Origin: Buchnera aphidicola (Hyperomyzus lactucae)
GTDB taxonomy: Bacteria; Pseudomonadota; Gammaproteobacteria; Enterobacterales; Enterobacteriaceae
Direction: 5' to 3'
Length of the DNA stretch: 64,000 bases
NCBI RefSeq assembly: GCF_005081705.1
Contig: NZ_CP034876.1
Span: 133,236 to 197,235, forward strand
Shown: positions 45,023 through 56,077 of the stretch, in pieces
Layout: each line of letters opens with the position of its first letter
How positions within the stretch are numbered: the stretch's first letter is position 1
Notes under the pieces: generated by a model
The model's input: the letters and a program-made list of their open reading frames with translations, nothing else
Databases searched by the model: none
Told to the model about the DNA's origin: nothing
Position numbers and translations under genes: made by a program

Positions 45023-46489
45023 ATGACAATAAATTTACAACAATTAACAGCTTTGCTGCCTTTGTTGATAGTAATGTTCACTGCAATTACAGTCATATTA
45101 TCTATTTCTTATAATCGAAATCATTTTTTTATTGCTGTTTTTAGCATATTAGGTTTTATATCTTCATTTTTTTCACTATACTTGTTAACTAGCATTGTTC
45201 CCATAGACATTACGGGTTTATTTCATATTGACAGTTATGCTATCTTATATATTGGAATGATTATAATTTCTAGTATTAGCACATGTATTTTTGCATATCC
45301 ATGGTTAGTGAAATATCGTTTTAATAAAGAGGAATTTTATTTATTGATAATATTTTCAACTTTAGGTGCGATATCGTTAATTATTTCAAATCATATGGCA
45401 TCATTTTTTATTAATATTGAACTAATATCTTTACCAATTTTTGGTTTAATTGCTTATTCTAATAATGAGAAATATTCCTTAGAAGCTTCATTTAAATATA
45501 TTATCTTATCTGGTATTGCATCCAGTTTTTTTTTACTTGGTACTGCATGGGTTTATTCTGTTTCTGGAAATCTTGGTTTTATATCTTTAACTCAAATATT
45601 AAAAATAGCATCTGAAAATGAACAATTACTAGTATTATTTGGGATTATCATGATGCTCTTTTCTTTATTTTTTAAATTATCTATTGTACCTTTTCATTTA
45701 TGGACTCCAGATATTTATCAAGGTACTCCTCTTCCAGTATTATCTTTTTTTTCTACTGTCGGTAAAATTTCTATTTTTACTGCATTGTTACATTTTTTAT
45801 CACATATTGCTGATTCAAATAATAGAATATTGTACTTTATATTATCTGCAATGACTGTTCTTTCTATATTAATTGGTAATTTTATGGCTCTTTTCCAAGA
45901 TAATATTAAAAGATTTTTTGGGTATTCATCTATATCTCAACTAGGATATGTTTTAATAGTATTACTTGCGTCAGATAAGAACTATACATTTTCTTTAGAA
46001 GCTTCAGGAATATATTTATCTAGCTATTTATTTAGTAATATAGCATTTTTTGGTATTATCCATTTGATTTCAAATACCAATAACAAAAAGTTTGATCATT
46101 CCATTTCTTCATATAAAGGATTGTTTTGGTTGCAACCAATTTTATCTAGTATATTGACGATTGTCTTTCTTTCTTTAGCAGGAATTCCAATGACTATGGG
46201 ATTTATTGGAAAATTTTATATATTATCAATTATTATAAAAGAAAATTTATGGATAATGGGTATTACTTTTTTTATTGGAACTATATTAGGTTTTTATTCT
46301 TACTTAAGAATTATTTTGAACTTATATTTAAATCCATCACGATCTTTAAAAAAAGATTTGAATATACAAAATTATTGGTTTTACACTCCTTCTGGAATAG
46401 TTATATTTATTTCGGGAGTAATATTATTAATACTAGGTGTATATCCAAATCCTTTAATTACTTTAGTTAGATTATCTGAATTGTGTTAG
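45023..46489 (+). CDS. nuoN: NADH-quinone oxidoreductase subunit N
   Basis: Third antiporter-like proton-pumping subunit, 488 residues (E. coli 485), about 14 membrane helices. The channel Glu region NIELISLPIFGLIAY, the Lys in FKLSIVPFHLWTPDIYQG and the Lys in GKISIFTAL are visible, as is LFQDNIKRFFGYSSISQLGY. It ends the nuo operon. A weak A+T hairpin (46503-46531) follows. Confidence 0.97.
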   Translation: MTINLQQLTALLPLLIVMFTAITVILSISYNRNHFFIAVFSILGFISSFFSLYLLTSIVPIDITGLFHIDSYAILYIGMIIISSISTCIFAYPWLVKYRFNKEEFYLLIIFSTLGAISLIISNHMASFFINIELISLPIFGLIAYSNNEKYSLEASFKYIILSGIASSFFLLGTAWVYSVSGNLGFISLTQILKIASENEQLLVLFGIIMMLFSLFFKLSIVPFHLWTPDIYQGTPLPVLSFFSTVGKISIFTALLHFLSHIADSNNRILYFILSAMTVLSILIGNFMALFQDNIKRFFGYSSISQLGYVLIVLLASDKNYTFSLEASGIYLSSYLFSNIAFFGIIHLISNTNNKKFDHSISSYKGLFWLQPILSSILTIVFLSLAGIPMTMGFIGKFYILSIIIKENLWIMGITFFIGTILGFYSYLRIILNLYLNPSRSLKKDLNIQNYWFYTPSGIVIFISGVILLILGVYPNPLITLVRLSELC

Positions 46490-47013
46490 CATTAAAAATT
46501 TGTTTATTTTTTACAATATTTGAAAAATAAATTTGTTAGGAAAACAATAAATTATATTATAGTTTTTTATAATTTTGAAATATCTAAAGTTTGTATAAAA
46601 ATGTATGAGTAGATTTACTCTTAATAAAGATTTTTTTAATTTTTTCTTTTCAAAAAATTAAAATTTAATAGAACATTCTACCTTTAGAAAAATATTATTG
46701 CTATTTTTTATTTTTAAGTTTATCAAACTATCTTATTATTCAATATAAATGATAAGCTTTCTAATTTTTATTAAGTTTTAAAAAGTTTCTATTGCTTAAA
46801 ATATTACTTTTTTAAAAATATTTATACTTTCTTTTTTTATATATCATTAATAGCGTTTAATGCTGTAAAAAACATTGAATGTAATTATTAAAAAATTCTT
46901 GAAAATTAACATAGTAAAATATATATAATTTTTATATTTTTTTATTTTAGACTATAACAATCTATTAATTGTAATTTTGCATATTACATTCTATTAAAAA
47001 TTATAAAAGAGAT
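46490..47013. other. 524-bp gene-free spacer between nuoN and folC
   Basis: Very A+T-rich. I see no open frame of note, no tRNA and no strong repeat. A weak 9-bp A/T-only stem (46503-46511 with 46523-46531) near the nuoN end could assist termination, and a 5-bp stem lies at 46607-46620. In E. coli folC is preceded by accD, so the spacer may hold fully eroded remnants of lost genes, but no recognisable protein sequence remains. Confidence 0.7.
46503..46531 (+). terminator. Weak A+T stem-loop after nuoN
   Basis: TTTATTTTT and AAAAATAAA pair over 9 bp with an 11-nt loop, 13 bases past the nuoN stop, followed by TTT. The stem has no G-C pair, so it can only be a weak candidate for the nuo operon 3' end. 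Confidence 0.3.
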
Positions 47014-48258
47014 ATGATTAATACAAATTATTCTTTTTCTATGTGGCTTAAATATTTAGAAAATTTAGATAAAAAAATTATACTCAATTTGAATGAACTA
47101 AAATTTATTGCAAAAAAATTAGATTTATTAAATTTGGAAGCTTTTATTTTTACTGTCGGAGGAACTAATGGTAAAGGTACAACTTGTGCAATGTTAGAAA
47201 GATTATTATTAAATTCAGGTTATAAAGTAGGATTGTATACTTCTCCTCATCTTATTAATTATGTCGAAAGAGTTCGAATTAATGGTCATGTACTTGATGA
47301 AAATGAACATATTTTTGCTTTTCAGAATGTAGAATTAGCAAGAGATTCAATTTTTCTAACTTATTTTGAATTTATTACACTTTCAGCATTGATCTTGTTT
47401 AAAAAATATTCATTAGATGTAATAATACTAGAAGTCGGTTTGGGGGGAAGATTAGATGCTACTAATATTGTAAATTCTAATTTATCTATAATAACTAATA
47501 TAGGTTTAGATCATACTTCTATATTAGGAAAAGATCGTCTAAGTATTGCACGTGAAAAATCTGGTATTTTTAGAAAAAATAGAATTGCCGTAATCGGAGA
47601 TATAGATCTTCCAGACTCTATAAACCAGGTGGCTAGAGAAAAAAAAACGATATTAAAAAAAATTAATGTAGATTGGTCGTGGCAAAGAAAAGAAAATTAT
47701 TGGAATTTTTTTCATTCAGATCTTCAATTATATAATTTACCTATAACTTACATACCATTATCTAATGCAGCTATTGCATTGGCTTCTTTATATTATACAA
47801 AATTTAAAATCAATGAAAATATTATAAGAAAATCTATTGCTAGTGTGCAATTACCAGGTAGATTTCAAATATTTTCTATTCATCCTTACGTTATTGTTGA
47901 TGTAGCACATAATCTCGATTCATCTTTGTATTTGTCTAAAAAAATAAACGAAATAGATATACGAGGAAAAATATATGCAGTGGTGGGTGTACTAAAAGAT
48001 AAAGATATTGAGGGAATAATTTATCCTTTAAAAGATAAAATCTATTATTGGTATGTTGCGCCTTTACAAACATCTCGAACTGCTAGTAAAGATCAATTGA
48101 AAAACGCTTTTCCAGCATCTAATACATCTTTATTAGATAATATTGAAAAAGCTTATGAAAAAGCATTTATGTCAGCAAAAAAAGAGGATGCCATTTTGAT
48201 TTTTGGTTCTTTTTTTACTGTTTCAGAATTTCTTATTTCTAATATACAAAAAAAATGA
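47014..48258 (+). CDS. folC: Folylpolyglutamate/dihydrofolate synthase
   Basis: FolC adds glutamate to dihydropteroate and polyglutamylates tetrahydrofolate. It has 414 residues (E. coli 422). The Mur-ligase-type P-loop FTVGGTNGKGTTC (about 47-59) is intact, as are SPHLINYVERVRING, LEVGLGGRLDATNIV, LPGRFQIF and VDVAHNLDS. With folE and folA it indicates folate self-sufficiency. cvpA follows after 34 bases; dedD, which lies between them in E. coli, is missing. Confidence 0.96.
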   Translation: MINTNYSFSMWLKYLENLDKKIILNLNELKFIAKKLDLLNLEAFIFTVGGTNGKGTTCAMLERLLLNSGYKVGLYTSPHLINYVERVRINGHVLDENEHIFAFQNVELARDSIFLTYFEFITLSALILFKKYSLDVIILEVGLGGRLDATNIVNSNLSIITNIGLDHTSILGKDRLSIAREKSGIFRKNRIAVIGDIDLPDSINQVAREKKTILKKINVDWSWQRKENYWNFFHSDLQLYNLPITYIPLSNAAIALASLYYTKFKINENIIRKSIASVQLPGRFQIFSIHPYVIVDVAHNLDSSLYLSKKINEIDIRGKIYAVVGVLKDKDIEGIIYPLKDKIYYWYVAPLQTSRTASKDQLKNAFPASNTSLLDNIEKAYEKAFMSAKKEDAILIFGSFFTVSEFLISNIQKK

Positions 48259-48292
48259 TAAGCATGTAAAAAAATATAATTCTGGTAAATTT

Positions 48293-48759
48293 ATGTTTCT
48301 AATAGATTATATTATAATATTTACTATTATTACTTCAGTTTTATTAGGTTTATTACGTGGTTTTTATCAAGAATTAGTTTCAACTTGTTTTTGGTTTTTT
48401 AATTTTTATTTTTTTAATGAATATTATTATTTTAGTTCTTTTTATGTAGATGCTATGCCAAATTTTTTTTTAAAAAATAATATACTTATATTAGTTATGA
48501 TCATTTTTTTTTTATTATAAAAAAAATATTGCATTTTTCTTTAGAAAAAATTATTAAAAAAATTAAACTTTCTTATTATAATATTATATTAGGAGGTTTA
48601 TTTGGAATCTTTCGTAGTGTAATATTAGTCTTGTTGTTTCTTTTCGTTTTTAGTCTTATAAGCAAGAATAATTATAATTTTTATATAAGTCATTCAATAT
48701 TAATTTCTATTTTTTTTAAAACAATTAAATATTTTTTATTGATTTTTGATGATTTTTAA
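48293..48759 (+). CDS. cvpA: CvpA-family membrane protein, frameshifted at T10 tract
   Basis: Inner-membrane protein of the colicin V production family (E. coli CvpA 162 residues), of uncertain molecular function. From the ATG (MFLIDYIIIFTIITSVLLGLL) the frame reads 75 codons and stops right after ten T's (48504-48513). The next frame continues without a gap as FIIKKILHFSLEKIIKK and then YNIILGGLFGIFRSVILVLL, matching the E. coli RVLGVCFGALRGVLIV region. One extra T would give 155 residues, close to full length. Four hydrophobic segments result. Neighbour folC agrees with E. coli synteny. It may be a slippage-rescued gene or an early pseudogene. Confidence 0.85.
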
Positions 48760-48810
48760 AAAAACTAAGCACATTATTGATATTTTCATAAACAATTATA
48801 GTGTGCTTAG
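48758..48810 (-). terminator. Intrinsic terminator of prs
   Basis: On the minus strand, arms CTAAGCACA and TGTGCTTAG (48765-48773 with 48802-48810) pair perfectly. The stem extends inward by four more pairs including one G-U, and is followed by seven U's (48758-48764). It lies about 33 bases after the prs stop. The U-tract overlaps the last bases of cvpA on the opposite strand. Confidence 0.85.
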
Positions 48811-48842
48811 AATTACGGATTGAAAACTACAATAAAAAATAT

Positions 48843-49808
<966 letters not shown>

Positions 49809-49913
49809 TTATATTTTAAATTAAGAGTATTTTTTCTGTATGTAAGCATAATATTTCTTTATTATAAATTTTTTTAAAATATTTAAATAAATTGACATAA
49901 ATATACTTGTTTT

Positions 49914-50792
49914 TTAATTAAGAAATAGATGTTGTCTTTTATAAAGAGTTTTATGTAATGGTGAAATATTAACACTTTTTGCTATAAATCCTTGCATATT
50001 TTTGGGTAGTAAAGAAAATATTTTTTGTGCAGAACGTTTATCATTAAATTCAGAAAAAACACAAGATCCTGTACCAGTCATCCGTGATGGTGCATGTGAA
50101 GAAAGCATTAAAATCAATTGTTTTATTTCAATAAACTTTTTTTTTGCTATTTTTTCAAAATCGTTAGTAAAAGGTAACATTAAAAGTTTTTTAAGAGATT
50201 TTTTGGAAGTATTACTCATTAAAAAAGGGCTTGAAAACATATTTTCTGTAGATATTTGTATATTAGGATATACAACTAAATACCATTTTTTATGTCTTTT
50301 TATGGGATGTAGTATATTTCCTATTCCTTCAATAACAGCTGTTTTTCCAAGAATAAAACCAGGTATATCTGTTCCTATTTTAAGACTAAATGAAGCCAGT
50401 TCTTGTAACGTAAATTGTGTATTCCATAACTTGTTTAAAACAACTAAAGTAGTTGCAGCATTAGAAGAACCTCCTCCCAATCCACTTCCTATTGGTATTT
50501 TTTTATTCAAAAATATCTTTGCTCCGTAATGAAATGTAGATATCTTACCATAAGATAGTGCTTTTTCTTTTAATAGTTCAGCGGAAGAAATAATACTATT
50601 ATTTTCATTAATAAGAATCTTTTTTTTGGTAAATAATTGAATCTTACCTGTTTTATTGGGAATTATTTTTAATGTATCACCATAATTAAGAAATTGGAAT
50701 AAAGTCTGTATCTCGTGATATTTATCTGGACGAATACCAGTAACATATAGAAATAGATTAATTTTTGCAGGAGATGGCCATGTATAAATCAT
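49914..50792 (-). CDS. ispE: 4-diphosphocytidyl-2-C-methylerythritol kinase
   Basis: GHMP-family kinase of the MEP isoprenoid pathway, 292 residues (E. coli 283). The N-terminal substrate signature WPSPAKINLFLYVTG and the ATP-binding glycine loop KIPIGSGLGGGSSNAATTL are intact, and a C-terminal MTGTGSCVF motif is present. It works in the same pathway as ispH (this window). It is upstream of prs, with 123 bp between; lolB and hemA, which follow ispE toward prfA in E. coli, are missing. Confidence 0.96.
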   Translation of the reverse strand: MIYTWPSPAKINLFLYVTGIRPDKYHEIQTLFQFLNYGDTLKIIPNKTGKIQLFTKKKILINENNSIISSAELLKEKALSYGKISTFHYGAKIFLNKKIPIGSGLGGGSSNAATTLVVLNKLWNTQFTLQELASFSLKIGTDIPGFILGKTAVIEGIGNILHPIKRHKKWYLVVYPNIQISTENMFSSPFLMSNTSKKSLKKLLMLPFTNDFEKIAKKKFIEIKQLILMLSSHAPSRMTGTGSCVFSEFNDKRSAQKIFSLLPKNMQGFIAKSVNISPLHKTLYKRQHLFLN

Positions 50793-51012
50793 TTTTATTT
50801 TTTCTATTTTAATTTAAATATTTTTATATTAGTGTTTATTAAAATTACAATGAAAACACTTAAAATGATATAATCATTGTAGTTAGATGTTATAAATTCA
50901 TGATTTTTTTAAATAATTTAAAATATATTTTAATTTTTTTCATTATATTGATAATGCAATATTCTATACTAGAAAAATGTCTTTAAAAAATACTGATCAG
51001 TAGAAGGATTTT

Positions 51013-52098
51013 ATGAATAATTCCATCTTAAATAAATTAAAATCTTTACGAAATCGCTATCAAGAAATAGAAATTATGCTTACTCAGAAAGATATTCTAT
51101 CAAATCAAGACAATTTAAAAAAATTATCTCAAGAATATTTAAAACTTTCTAAAATTATTAAATTTTTTATAGAATGGGAACAATTAGAAATTGATATTAA
51201 AAATATTAATTCTTTATTGCATGACATAGAAATGCGAGATATGGTAGAAGAGGAATTACATCTTTTTAACAAAAAAAAGCAAAAATTAGAAAAAAAAATT
51301 CATCAATTATTATTACCTGAAGATCCTAATGATAAACATAGTTGCTTTATTGAAATCAGAGCTGCAACAGGTGGAGATGAATCTTCAATTTTTGCTGGTG
51401 AATTATTTAGAATGTATACGCGGTATGCTGAATCTCATTTGTGGAAAATGGAAGTAATGAATACTAGCGAAAGCGAAAAAGGAGGTTTTAAAGAAATAAT
51501 TTCAAAAATTACGGGAAGAGGTGCTTGTGGTCGTTTAAAATTTGAATCTGGTGGACATCGTGTGCAACGAGTTCCGGAAACAGAATCACAAGGAAGAATT
51601 CATACATCTACTTGTACTGTTGCTGTTATGCCAGTTACCCCTGAAACTGAAAAAGAAGAAATTAATTTATCTGATTTAAAAATTGATACTTTTCGTTCTT
51701 CTGGTGCTGGTGGACAGCACGTGAATACTACCGATTCTGCTATTCGTATTACTCATATTCCCACTGGAAATGTAGTAGAATGTCAAGATGAAAGATCACA
51801 GCATAAAAATAAAGCTAAAGCTTTATCTATTTTATCAGCACGTGTTTATGCGGCTAAATTAGAAAAAAATCATCAAGAAAATTCTTCTATGAGAAGAATT
51901 TTATTAGGTAGTGGTCAACGATCAGATAGAATTAGAACGTATAATTTTCCCCAAAATAGAATTACAGATCATAGGATTAATCTTACTATATATAAATTAG
52001 ATGAAGTATTAGAAGGAAAATTAGACTTACTTATTGATCCTATTACTCAAGAATATCAAGCAGATATGCTTTCTTCTTTATCTAAATCAGAACTATGA
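51013..52098 (+). CDS. prfA: Peptide chain release factor 1
   Basis: RF1 recognises UAA and UAG stop codons and triggers peptide release. It has 361 residues (E. coli 360). The codon-reading PxT motif appears as PET in [14 protein letters not shown], and the catalytic GGQ as [17 protein letters not shown]. The N-terminal coiled-coil domain occupies about residues 1-100. Its stop overlaps the prmC start (ATGA); PrmC methylates the GGQ glutamine, so enzyme and substrate are coupled in one operon, as in E. coli. Confidence 0.98.
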   Translation: MNNSILNKLKSLRNRYQEIEIMLTQKDILSNQDNLKKLSQEYLKLSKIIKFFIEWEQLEIDIKNINSLLHDIEMRDMVEEELHLFNKKKQKLEKKIHQLLLPEDPNDKHSCFIEIRAATGGDESSIFAGELFRMYTRYAESHLWKMEVMNTSESEKGGFKEIISKITGRGACGRLKFESGGHRVQRVPETESQGRIHTSTCTVAVMPVTPETEKEEINLSDLKIDTFRSSGAGGQHVNTTDSAIRITHIPTGNVVECQDERSQHKNKAKALSILSARVYAAKLEKNHQENSSMRRILLGSGQRSDRIRTYNFPQNRITDHRINLTIYKLDEVLEGKLDLLIDPITQEYQADMLSSLSKSEL

Positions 52099-52922
52099 AT
52101 ATTCAACAGTGGATAAAAAGATCTATCAAAAAATTATCAAATGTAGATAATCCTCAATATGAAGCTGAGTTGTTGCTAAGTTATGTATCACGATGCGATC
52201 GTAGTTTTATTATAACATCTGATAATATTGAATTAAGTCATGAACAAAATGAACATTTAAATGATTTAATTTATCGTAGATCTTTAGGGGAACCTATAGC
52301 TTATATAATAGAAGAAAAAGAATTTTGGTCTTTGTCTTTACGTGTCTCATATGATACTCTTATTCCAAGGCCTGATACAGAAATTCTAGTAGAATGTGTA
52401 TTATCTAAAATTCATAGTAAATCGACTTCTATCCTCGATTTAGGTACTGGATGTGGAGCTATTTCTCTAGCTTTAGCTAGCACTTGTTCTGATTGGAATA
52501 TTATTGGCATTGATAAATCAGAAAAAGCTCTTAATATAGCCAATATTAATGCAATTAAGTTAAATTTAAAAAACGTTTCTTTCTTTTTTAGTAACTGGTT
52601 TTCACATATTAATCAAAAATTTAATATTATTGTCAGTAATCCACCTTATATTAGTAAAAAAGAATTGGATTTTTTAAAAAAAGATATTTTTTTTGAGCCA
52701 TGGGATGCTTTAATTTCAAATAATAATGGATTATCAGATATTGAAAATATCATAAAACAATCAAATCACTATTTATTTATAGGGGGATGGTTATTAATCG
52801 AGCACGGATGGAAGCAAAAATCACAAGTACAATCTTTATTTAAGAAATATAATTTTTTTGAAATAGAATCTTATCAAGACTATGGAGGTAACGATCGTGT
52901 GACAGTTGGAAAAAAAATATAA
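52095..52922 (+). CDS. prmC: Release factor glutamine methyltransferase
   Basis: PrmC (HemK) N5-methylates the glutamine of the GGQ motif in release factors. It has 275 residues (E. coli 277). A helical N-terminal domain is followed by the SAM-binding [14 protein letters not shown] and the catalytic NPPYIS motif. RPDTE is seen ahead of the SAM site. It overlaps prfA by four bases. sirB1 follows after a 166-bp A+T-rich gap; sirB2, between them in E. coli, is missing. Confidence 0.96.
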   Translation: MNIQQWIKRSIKKLSNVDNPQYEAELLLSYVSRCDRSFIITSDNIELSHEQNEHLNDLIYRRSLGEPIAYIIEEKEFWSLSLRVSYDTLIPRPDTEILVECVLSKIHSKSTSILDLGTGCGAISLALASTCSDWNIIGIDKSEKALNIANINAIKLNLKNVSFFFSNWFSHINQKFNIIVSNPPYISKKELDFLKKDIFFEPWDALISNNNGLSDIENIIKQSNHYLFIGGWLLIEHGWKQKSQVQSLFKKYNFFEIESYQDYGGNDRVTVGKKI

Positions 52923-53088
52923 TATATATATAAAATTTATAATATTTTAATGATTTCTAGTAAACATAAAAAATATTATATTAAAAATAATTAAAAAATT
53001 TATATATTAATATAAAAAATATTAATCATATAACCACTCATATAATTTAAATTTTTAACTATTTAAAAATATTGCTATTACTAATAAC

Positions 53089-53898
53089 ATGAAATCTCTT
53101 TCTAATATTGATTTTTCTAAATTATCACTTTTTGAATCTATTATTATTGCTTTTCAAGCGATTCGAAAAGATTTTCCTACAAATCTTGTTCTATCTGAAT
53201 TACAAAATAGAACAAAAGAAGCTAAATCTTATATTGCATCTGAACATGAACCAAAGAAAAAGCTAGAAAAATTATTAAAATTATTTTATACGCATTGGAA
53301 TTTTGGTGGTGCAAGCGGTATTTATAATCTTTCAGATGCACTATGGATTGATAATGTATTAAAAACACATCAAGGTACTGCAGCATCTTTAGGAATTATT
53401 ATTCTTCATATTGCTCAAGAATTAAAATTGCCATTAAATCCAGTAGTATTTCCTACTCAACTTATTTTAAGAGCAGATTGGATTAATAAAAAAAAATGGC
53501 TTATTAATCCCTTTAATGGAGATATACTAGATCGACATACATTAGAAGTCTGGATAAAAGGCAATATCAGTCCAACAGCAGAATTGTACGAAAATGATTT
53601 ATATACAGCTGAACCTATTACTGTAATTCGAAAAATGTTAGATACTTTAAAATCTGCATTAATGGAAGAAAAGAAAATGGAATTAGCATTAAATGTCACT
53701 AATGTTATACTGCATATTGATCCTAATGATCCGTACGAAATTCGTGATAGAGGACTAATATATGCGCAATTAGAATGTAATCATGTTGCTCTAACAGATT
53801 TAATTTATTTTGTAGAACATTGTCCTGAAGATCCAATTAGTGAAATTATTAAAGTTCAAATTCATTCTATTGAACAAAAAAAAATTATTTTACATTAA
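53089..53898 (+). CDS. sirB1: SirB1 family protein (transglutaminase-like/TPR)
   Basis: 269 residues, exactly the E. coli SirB1 (YchA) length. An N-terminal transglutaminase-like core contains SDALWIDNVLKTHQGTAASLGI and LPLNPVVFPTQLILRA; a C-terminal TPR-like part contains DPYEIRDRGLIYAQLE and VEHCPEDPISEIIK. The biochemical function is not established. The usual catalytic Cys is not evident (the family has QGTA/QGSA at that place). Conservation with E. coli is unusually high for a gene of unknown function here. kdsA, its E. coli neighbour, is missing. Confidence 0.92.
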   Translation: MKSLSNIDFSKLSLFESIIIAFQAIRKDFPTNLVLSELQNRTKEAKSYIASEHEPKKKLEKLLKLFYTHWNFGGASGIYNLSDALWIDNVLKTHQGTAASLGIIILHIAQELKLPLNPVVFPTQLILRADWINKKKWLINPFNGDILDRHTLEVWIKGNISPTAELYENDLYTAEPITVIRKMLDTLKSALMEEKKMELALNVTNVILHIDPNDPYEIRDRGLIYAQLECNHVALTDLIYFVEHCPEDPISEIIKVQIHSIEQKKIILH

Positions 53899-53909
53899 AA
53901 TATATTGTT

Positions 53910-54716
53910 TTATTGTGTAACTGGTAGATTTCGTTTATGTAATGTTTTTAAATATAATTGTTCAATAATTTTTTGACTTTTAATATCTATTTTTTCTCCT
54001 TCTAAATAAGCATCAATTATATTGTATGTTACGCCTAAAATAGATTCGTCTTCTTGTTGTGGTTTTTCGTCCTCTAGATCTGCCATGGGTTTTTTTAGAT
54101 ATAGATGTTTAGGACAATTTAATTTTTGTAATAATAATCGACCCTGTTTTTTGTTCAGTTTAGAAATGGGATTAATATCTGTTCCGTTATCTCCATATTT
54201 TGTAAAAAATCCAGTTATATTTTCCGCTGCATTTCCTGTTCCAACTACAAGACCGTTTTTTACAGCAGCAACACTATATTGTACTTTCATTCTTTCTCTG
54301 GCTTTTTCGTTACCTCTAATATAATCCGAAATAGTAATACCTGATTTTTTTAAAGATTCTTCGCTTTTTAAAATTGCCGGTTTGATATTAATATTAAAAA
54401 CTTGATCTGGACGTATAAAATCAATAACATCTTGACAATCTTCTTCATCATATTGCACTCCATATGGTAGTCGTAATGCAATAAATTTGTAATTTTTTTC
54501 CTTTGTTTCATTTCTTATTTTTTCTGCAGTTATTTGACATAATTTTCCAGTTAATGTGGAGTCTTGTCCTCCACTAATCGCAACTATTAAAGTTTTTAAA
54601 TGGAGATGATTTAGCAAATACGTTTTTAAAAAATCAATACAATTTTTAATTTCTACTTCTGGTATAATTACTGGTCTTACCCCCAATAACTTAATAATTT
54701 TTTTTTGCGTGCTCAT
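53910..54716 (-). CDS. nadE: NAD synthetase (ammonia-dependent)
   Basis: Converts deamido-NAD to NAD with ATP and ammonia, 268 residues (E. coli 275, with the missing residues mainly at the C-terminus). The ATP-pyrophosphatase loop [11 protein letters not shown] (about 45-55) is intact, as are [29 protein letters not shown], and [12 protein letters not shown]. The segment after VVGT reads GNAAEN, where E. coli has DHAAEA. No glutaminase domain is present. It is convergent with sirB1 and divergent from ackA. Confidence 0.95.
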   Translation of the reverse strand: MSTQKKIIKLLGVRPVIIPEVEIKNCIDFLKTYLLNHLHLKTLIVAISGGQDSTLTGKLCQITAEKIRNETKEKNYKFIALRLPYGVQYDEEDCQDVIDFIRPDQVFNINIKPAILKSEESLKKSGITISDYIRGNEKARERMKVQYSVAAVKNGLVVGTGNAAENITGFFTKYGDNGTDINPISKLNKKQGRLLLQKLNCPKHLYLKKPMADLEDEKPQQEDESILGVTYNIIDAYLEGEKIDIKSQKIIEQLYLKTLHKRNLPVTQ

Positions 54717-54817
54717 ATATTTTCCTGATTTTTTTTAAATTATAAATTTTTCATATATATTAGATGCTGAATGTATTTTGTATAATTAATTTTATAAGAT
54801 ATTATTGACTATAAAAA

Positions 54818-56032
54818 ATGGATAAAAAATTGAATAATTTGATTCTTGTATTAAATTGTGGTAGTTCTTCTATAAAATTTGCGATATTAAATCCTGATAA
54901 TGAAAAAAAATATTTATCGGGCTTAGTAGAATGTTTATTTTTATCAGAAACATATATTAAATGGGAGTGTTTAGGAATAAAGTATAAAAAGAAAATAGGT
55001 TCGCATATAGGCCATGAAAACGCTTTAAACTTTATTATAGATCAAGTATTATCGGAACAACAAGATATTTTAAAAAATGTAATAGGAATAGGACATAGAG
55101 TAGTTCATGGTGGAATAAAAATAAAAAAATCTATGTTAATTGATAAAAATGTTATTAAAAATATTCAAGATGCGGTTTCTTTTGCCCCGTTACATAATCC
55201 AGTAAATTTAATTGGGATTAAAATACTTATAGAAAACTATACTAGTTTATCTAAAAAAAATGTAGCAGTTTTTGATACATCTTTTTATCAAAAGATGCCT
55301 GAAACTTCTTTTTTATATGCAATACCATATAATTTTTATACAAAACATGGTATTAGACGTTACGGTGCTCATGGTACTAGTCATCAATATGTAGCACATA
55401 AGATTTCTGTTATTTTGAATAAAAAATTTAGCTCTTTAAATATAATAACATGTCATTTAGGAAATGGAGCATCTATTTCTGCAATCTGCAAAGGAATATG
55501 TGTAGATACTTCTATGGGATTGACTCCTTTAGAAGGACTCGTAATGGGCACAAGAAGTGGAGATATAGATCCTTCCATTATTTTTTTTATGAATAAACAA
55601 CTCAATATGAGCATTGACGAAATTCAAATGATTTTAACAAAAAAATCTGGATTATTAGGTTTAAGTGGAATTAGCAGTGATTTTCGTTATTTTGAAAAAA
55701 ATTATAATTTTAAAAATAATGCTAAAAGATCTGTAGATATTTTTTGCCATCGACTATCTAAATATATTGCAGCTTATACAACATTGATGGAAAATCGTCT
55801 AGATGCTTTGATTTTTACAGGAGGTATTGGTGAAAATGTACCTTTAATTAGAGAATTAACTCTTGATCGATTGTCTTTATTAAATTTTAAAATTAATATC
55901 GAATTGAATTTTTCAACTATAGGTGGTCGATCTGGATTGATTAGTACATGTACTTCTCGTCCAGTATTTGTTATTGCAACAGATGAAGAATTAGCGATAG
56001 CCAAAGAAACAATAAATATTATTAGAAAATAG
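54818..56032 (+). CDS. ackA: Acetate kinase
   Basis: Interconverts acetyl phosphate plus ADP with acetate plus ATP. It has 404 residues (E. coli 400). ASKHA-fold motifs: N-terminal LVLNCGSSSIKFAI, GHRVVHGG, VFDTSFYQKMP, RRYGAHGTSHQYV, HLGNGASI and GGIGEN. It is directly upstream of pta, 45 bases apart, forming the acetate-producing ATP pathway. AckA sequence is well kept, whereas the N-terminal half of Pta is not. Confidence 0.97.
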   Translation: MDKKLNNLILVLNCGSSSIKFAILNPDNEKKYLSGLVECLFLSETYIKWECLGIKYKKKIGSHIGHENALNFIIDQVLSEQQDILKNVIGIGHRVVHGGIKIKKSMLIDKNVIKNIQDAVSFAPLHNPVNLIGIKILIENYTSLSKKNVAVFDTSFYQKMPETSFLYAIPYNFYTKHGIRRYGAHGTSHQYVAHKISVILNKKFSSLNIITCHLGNGASISAICKGICVDTSMGLTPLEGLVMGTRSGDIDPSIIFFMNKQLNMSIDEIQMILTKKSGLLGLSGISSDFRYFEKNYNFKNNAKRSVDIFCHRLSKYIAAYTTLMENRLDALIFTGGIGENVPLIRELTLDRLSLLNFKINIELNFSTIGGRSGLISTCTSRPVFVIATDEELAIAKETINIIRK

Positions 56033-56077
56033 TTATTTTAGTACATTACATTGATATATCATCATAATAAGGTAATT

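Noticed and set aside
51580..51605. RF1 codon-recognition motif is PET rather than the E. coli PAT
   Set aside because: The family motif is PxT and PET is common in other bacterial RF1 proteins, so no change of specificity is implied.
52923..53088. Possible tRNA or small RNA in the prmC-sirB1 gap
   Set aside because: No T-loop-like GTTCRA sequence or cloverleaf arms; only A/T runs are seen. Other spacers were scanned in the same way without a tRNA.
54781..54786. TATAAT upstream of ackA as a promoter
   Set aside because: No acceptable -35 element lies at 15-19 bp, and TATAAT is frequent by chance in this composition.
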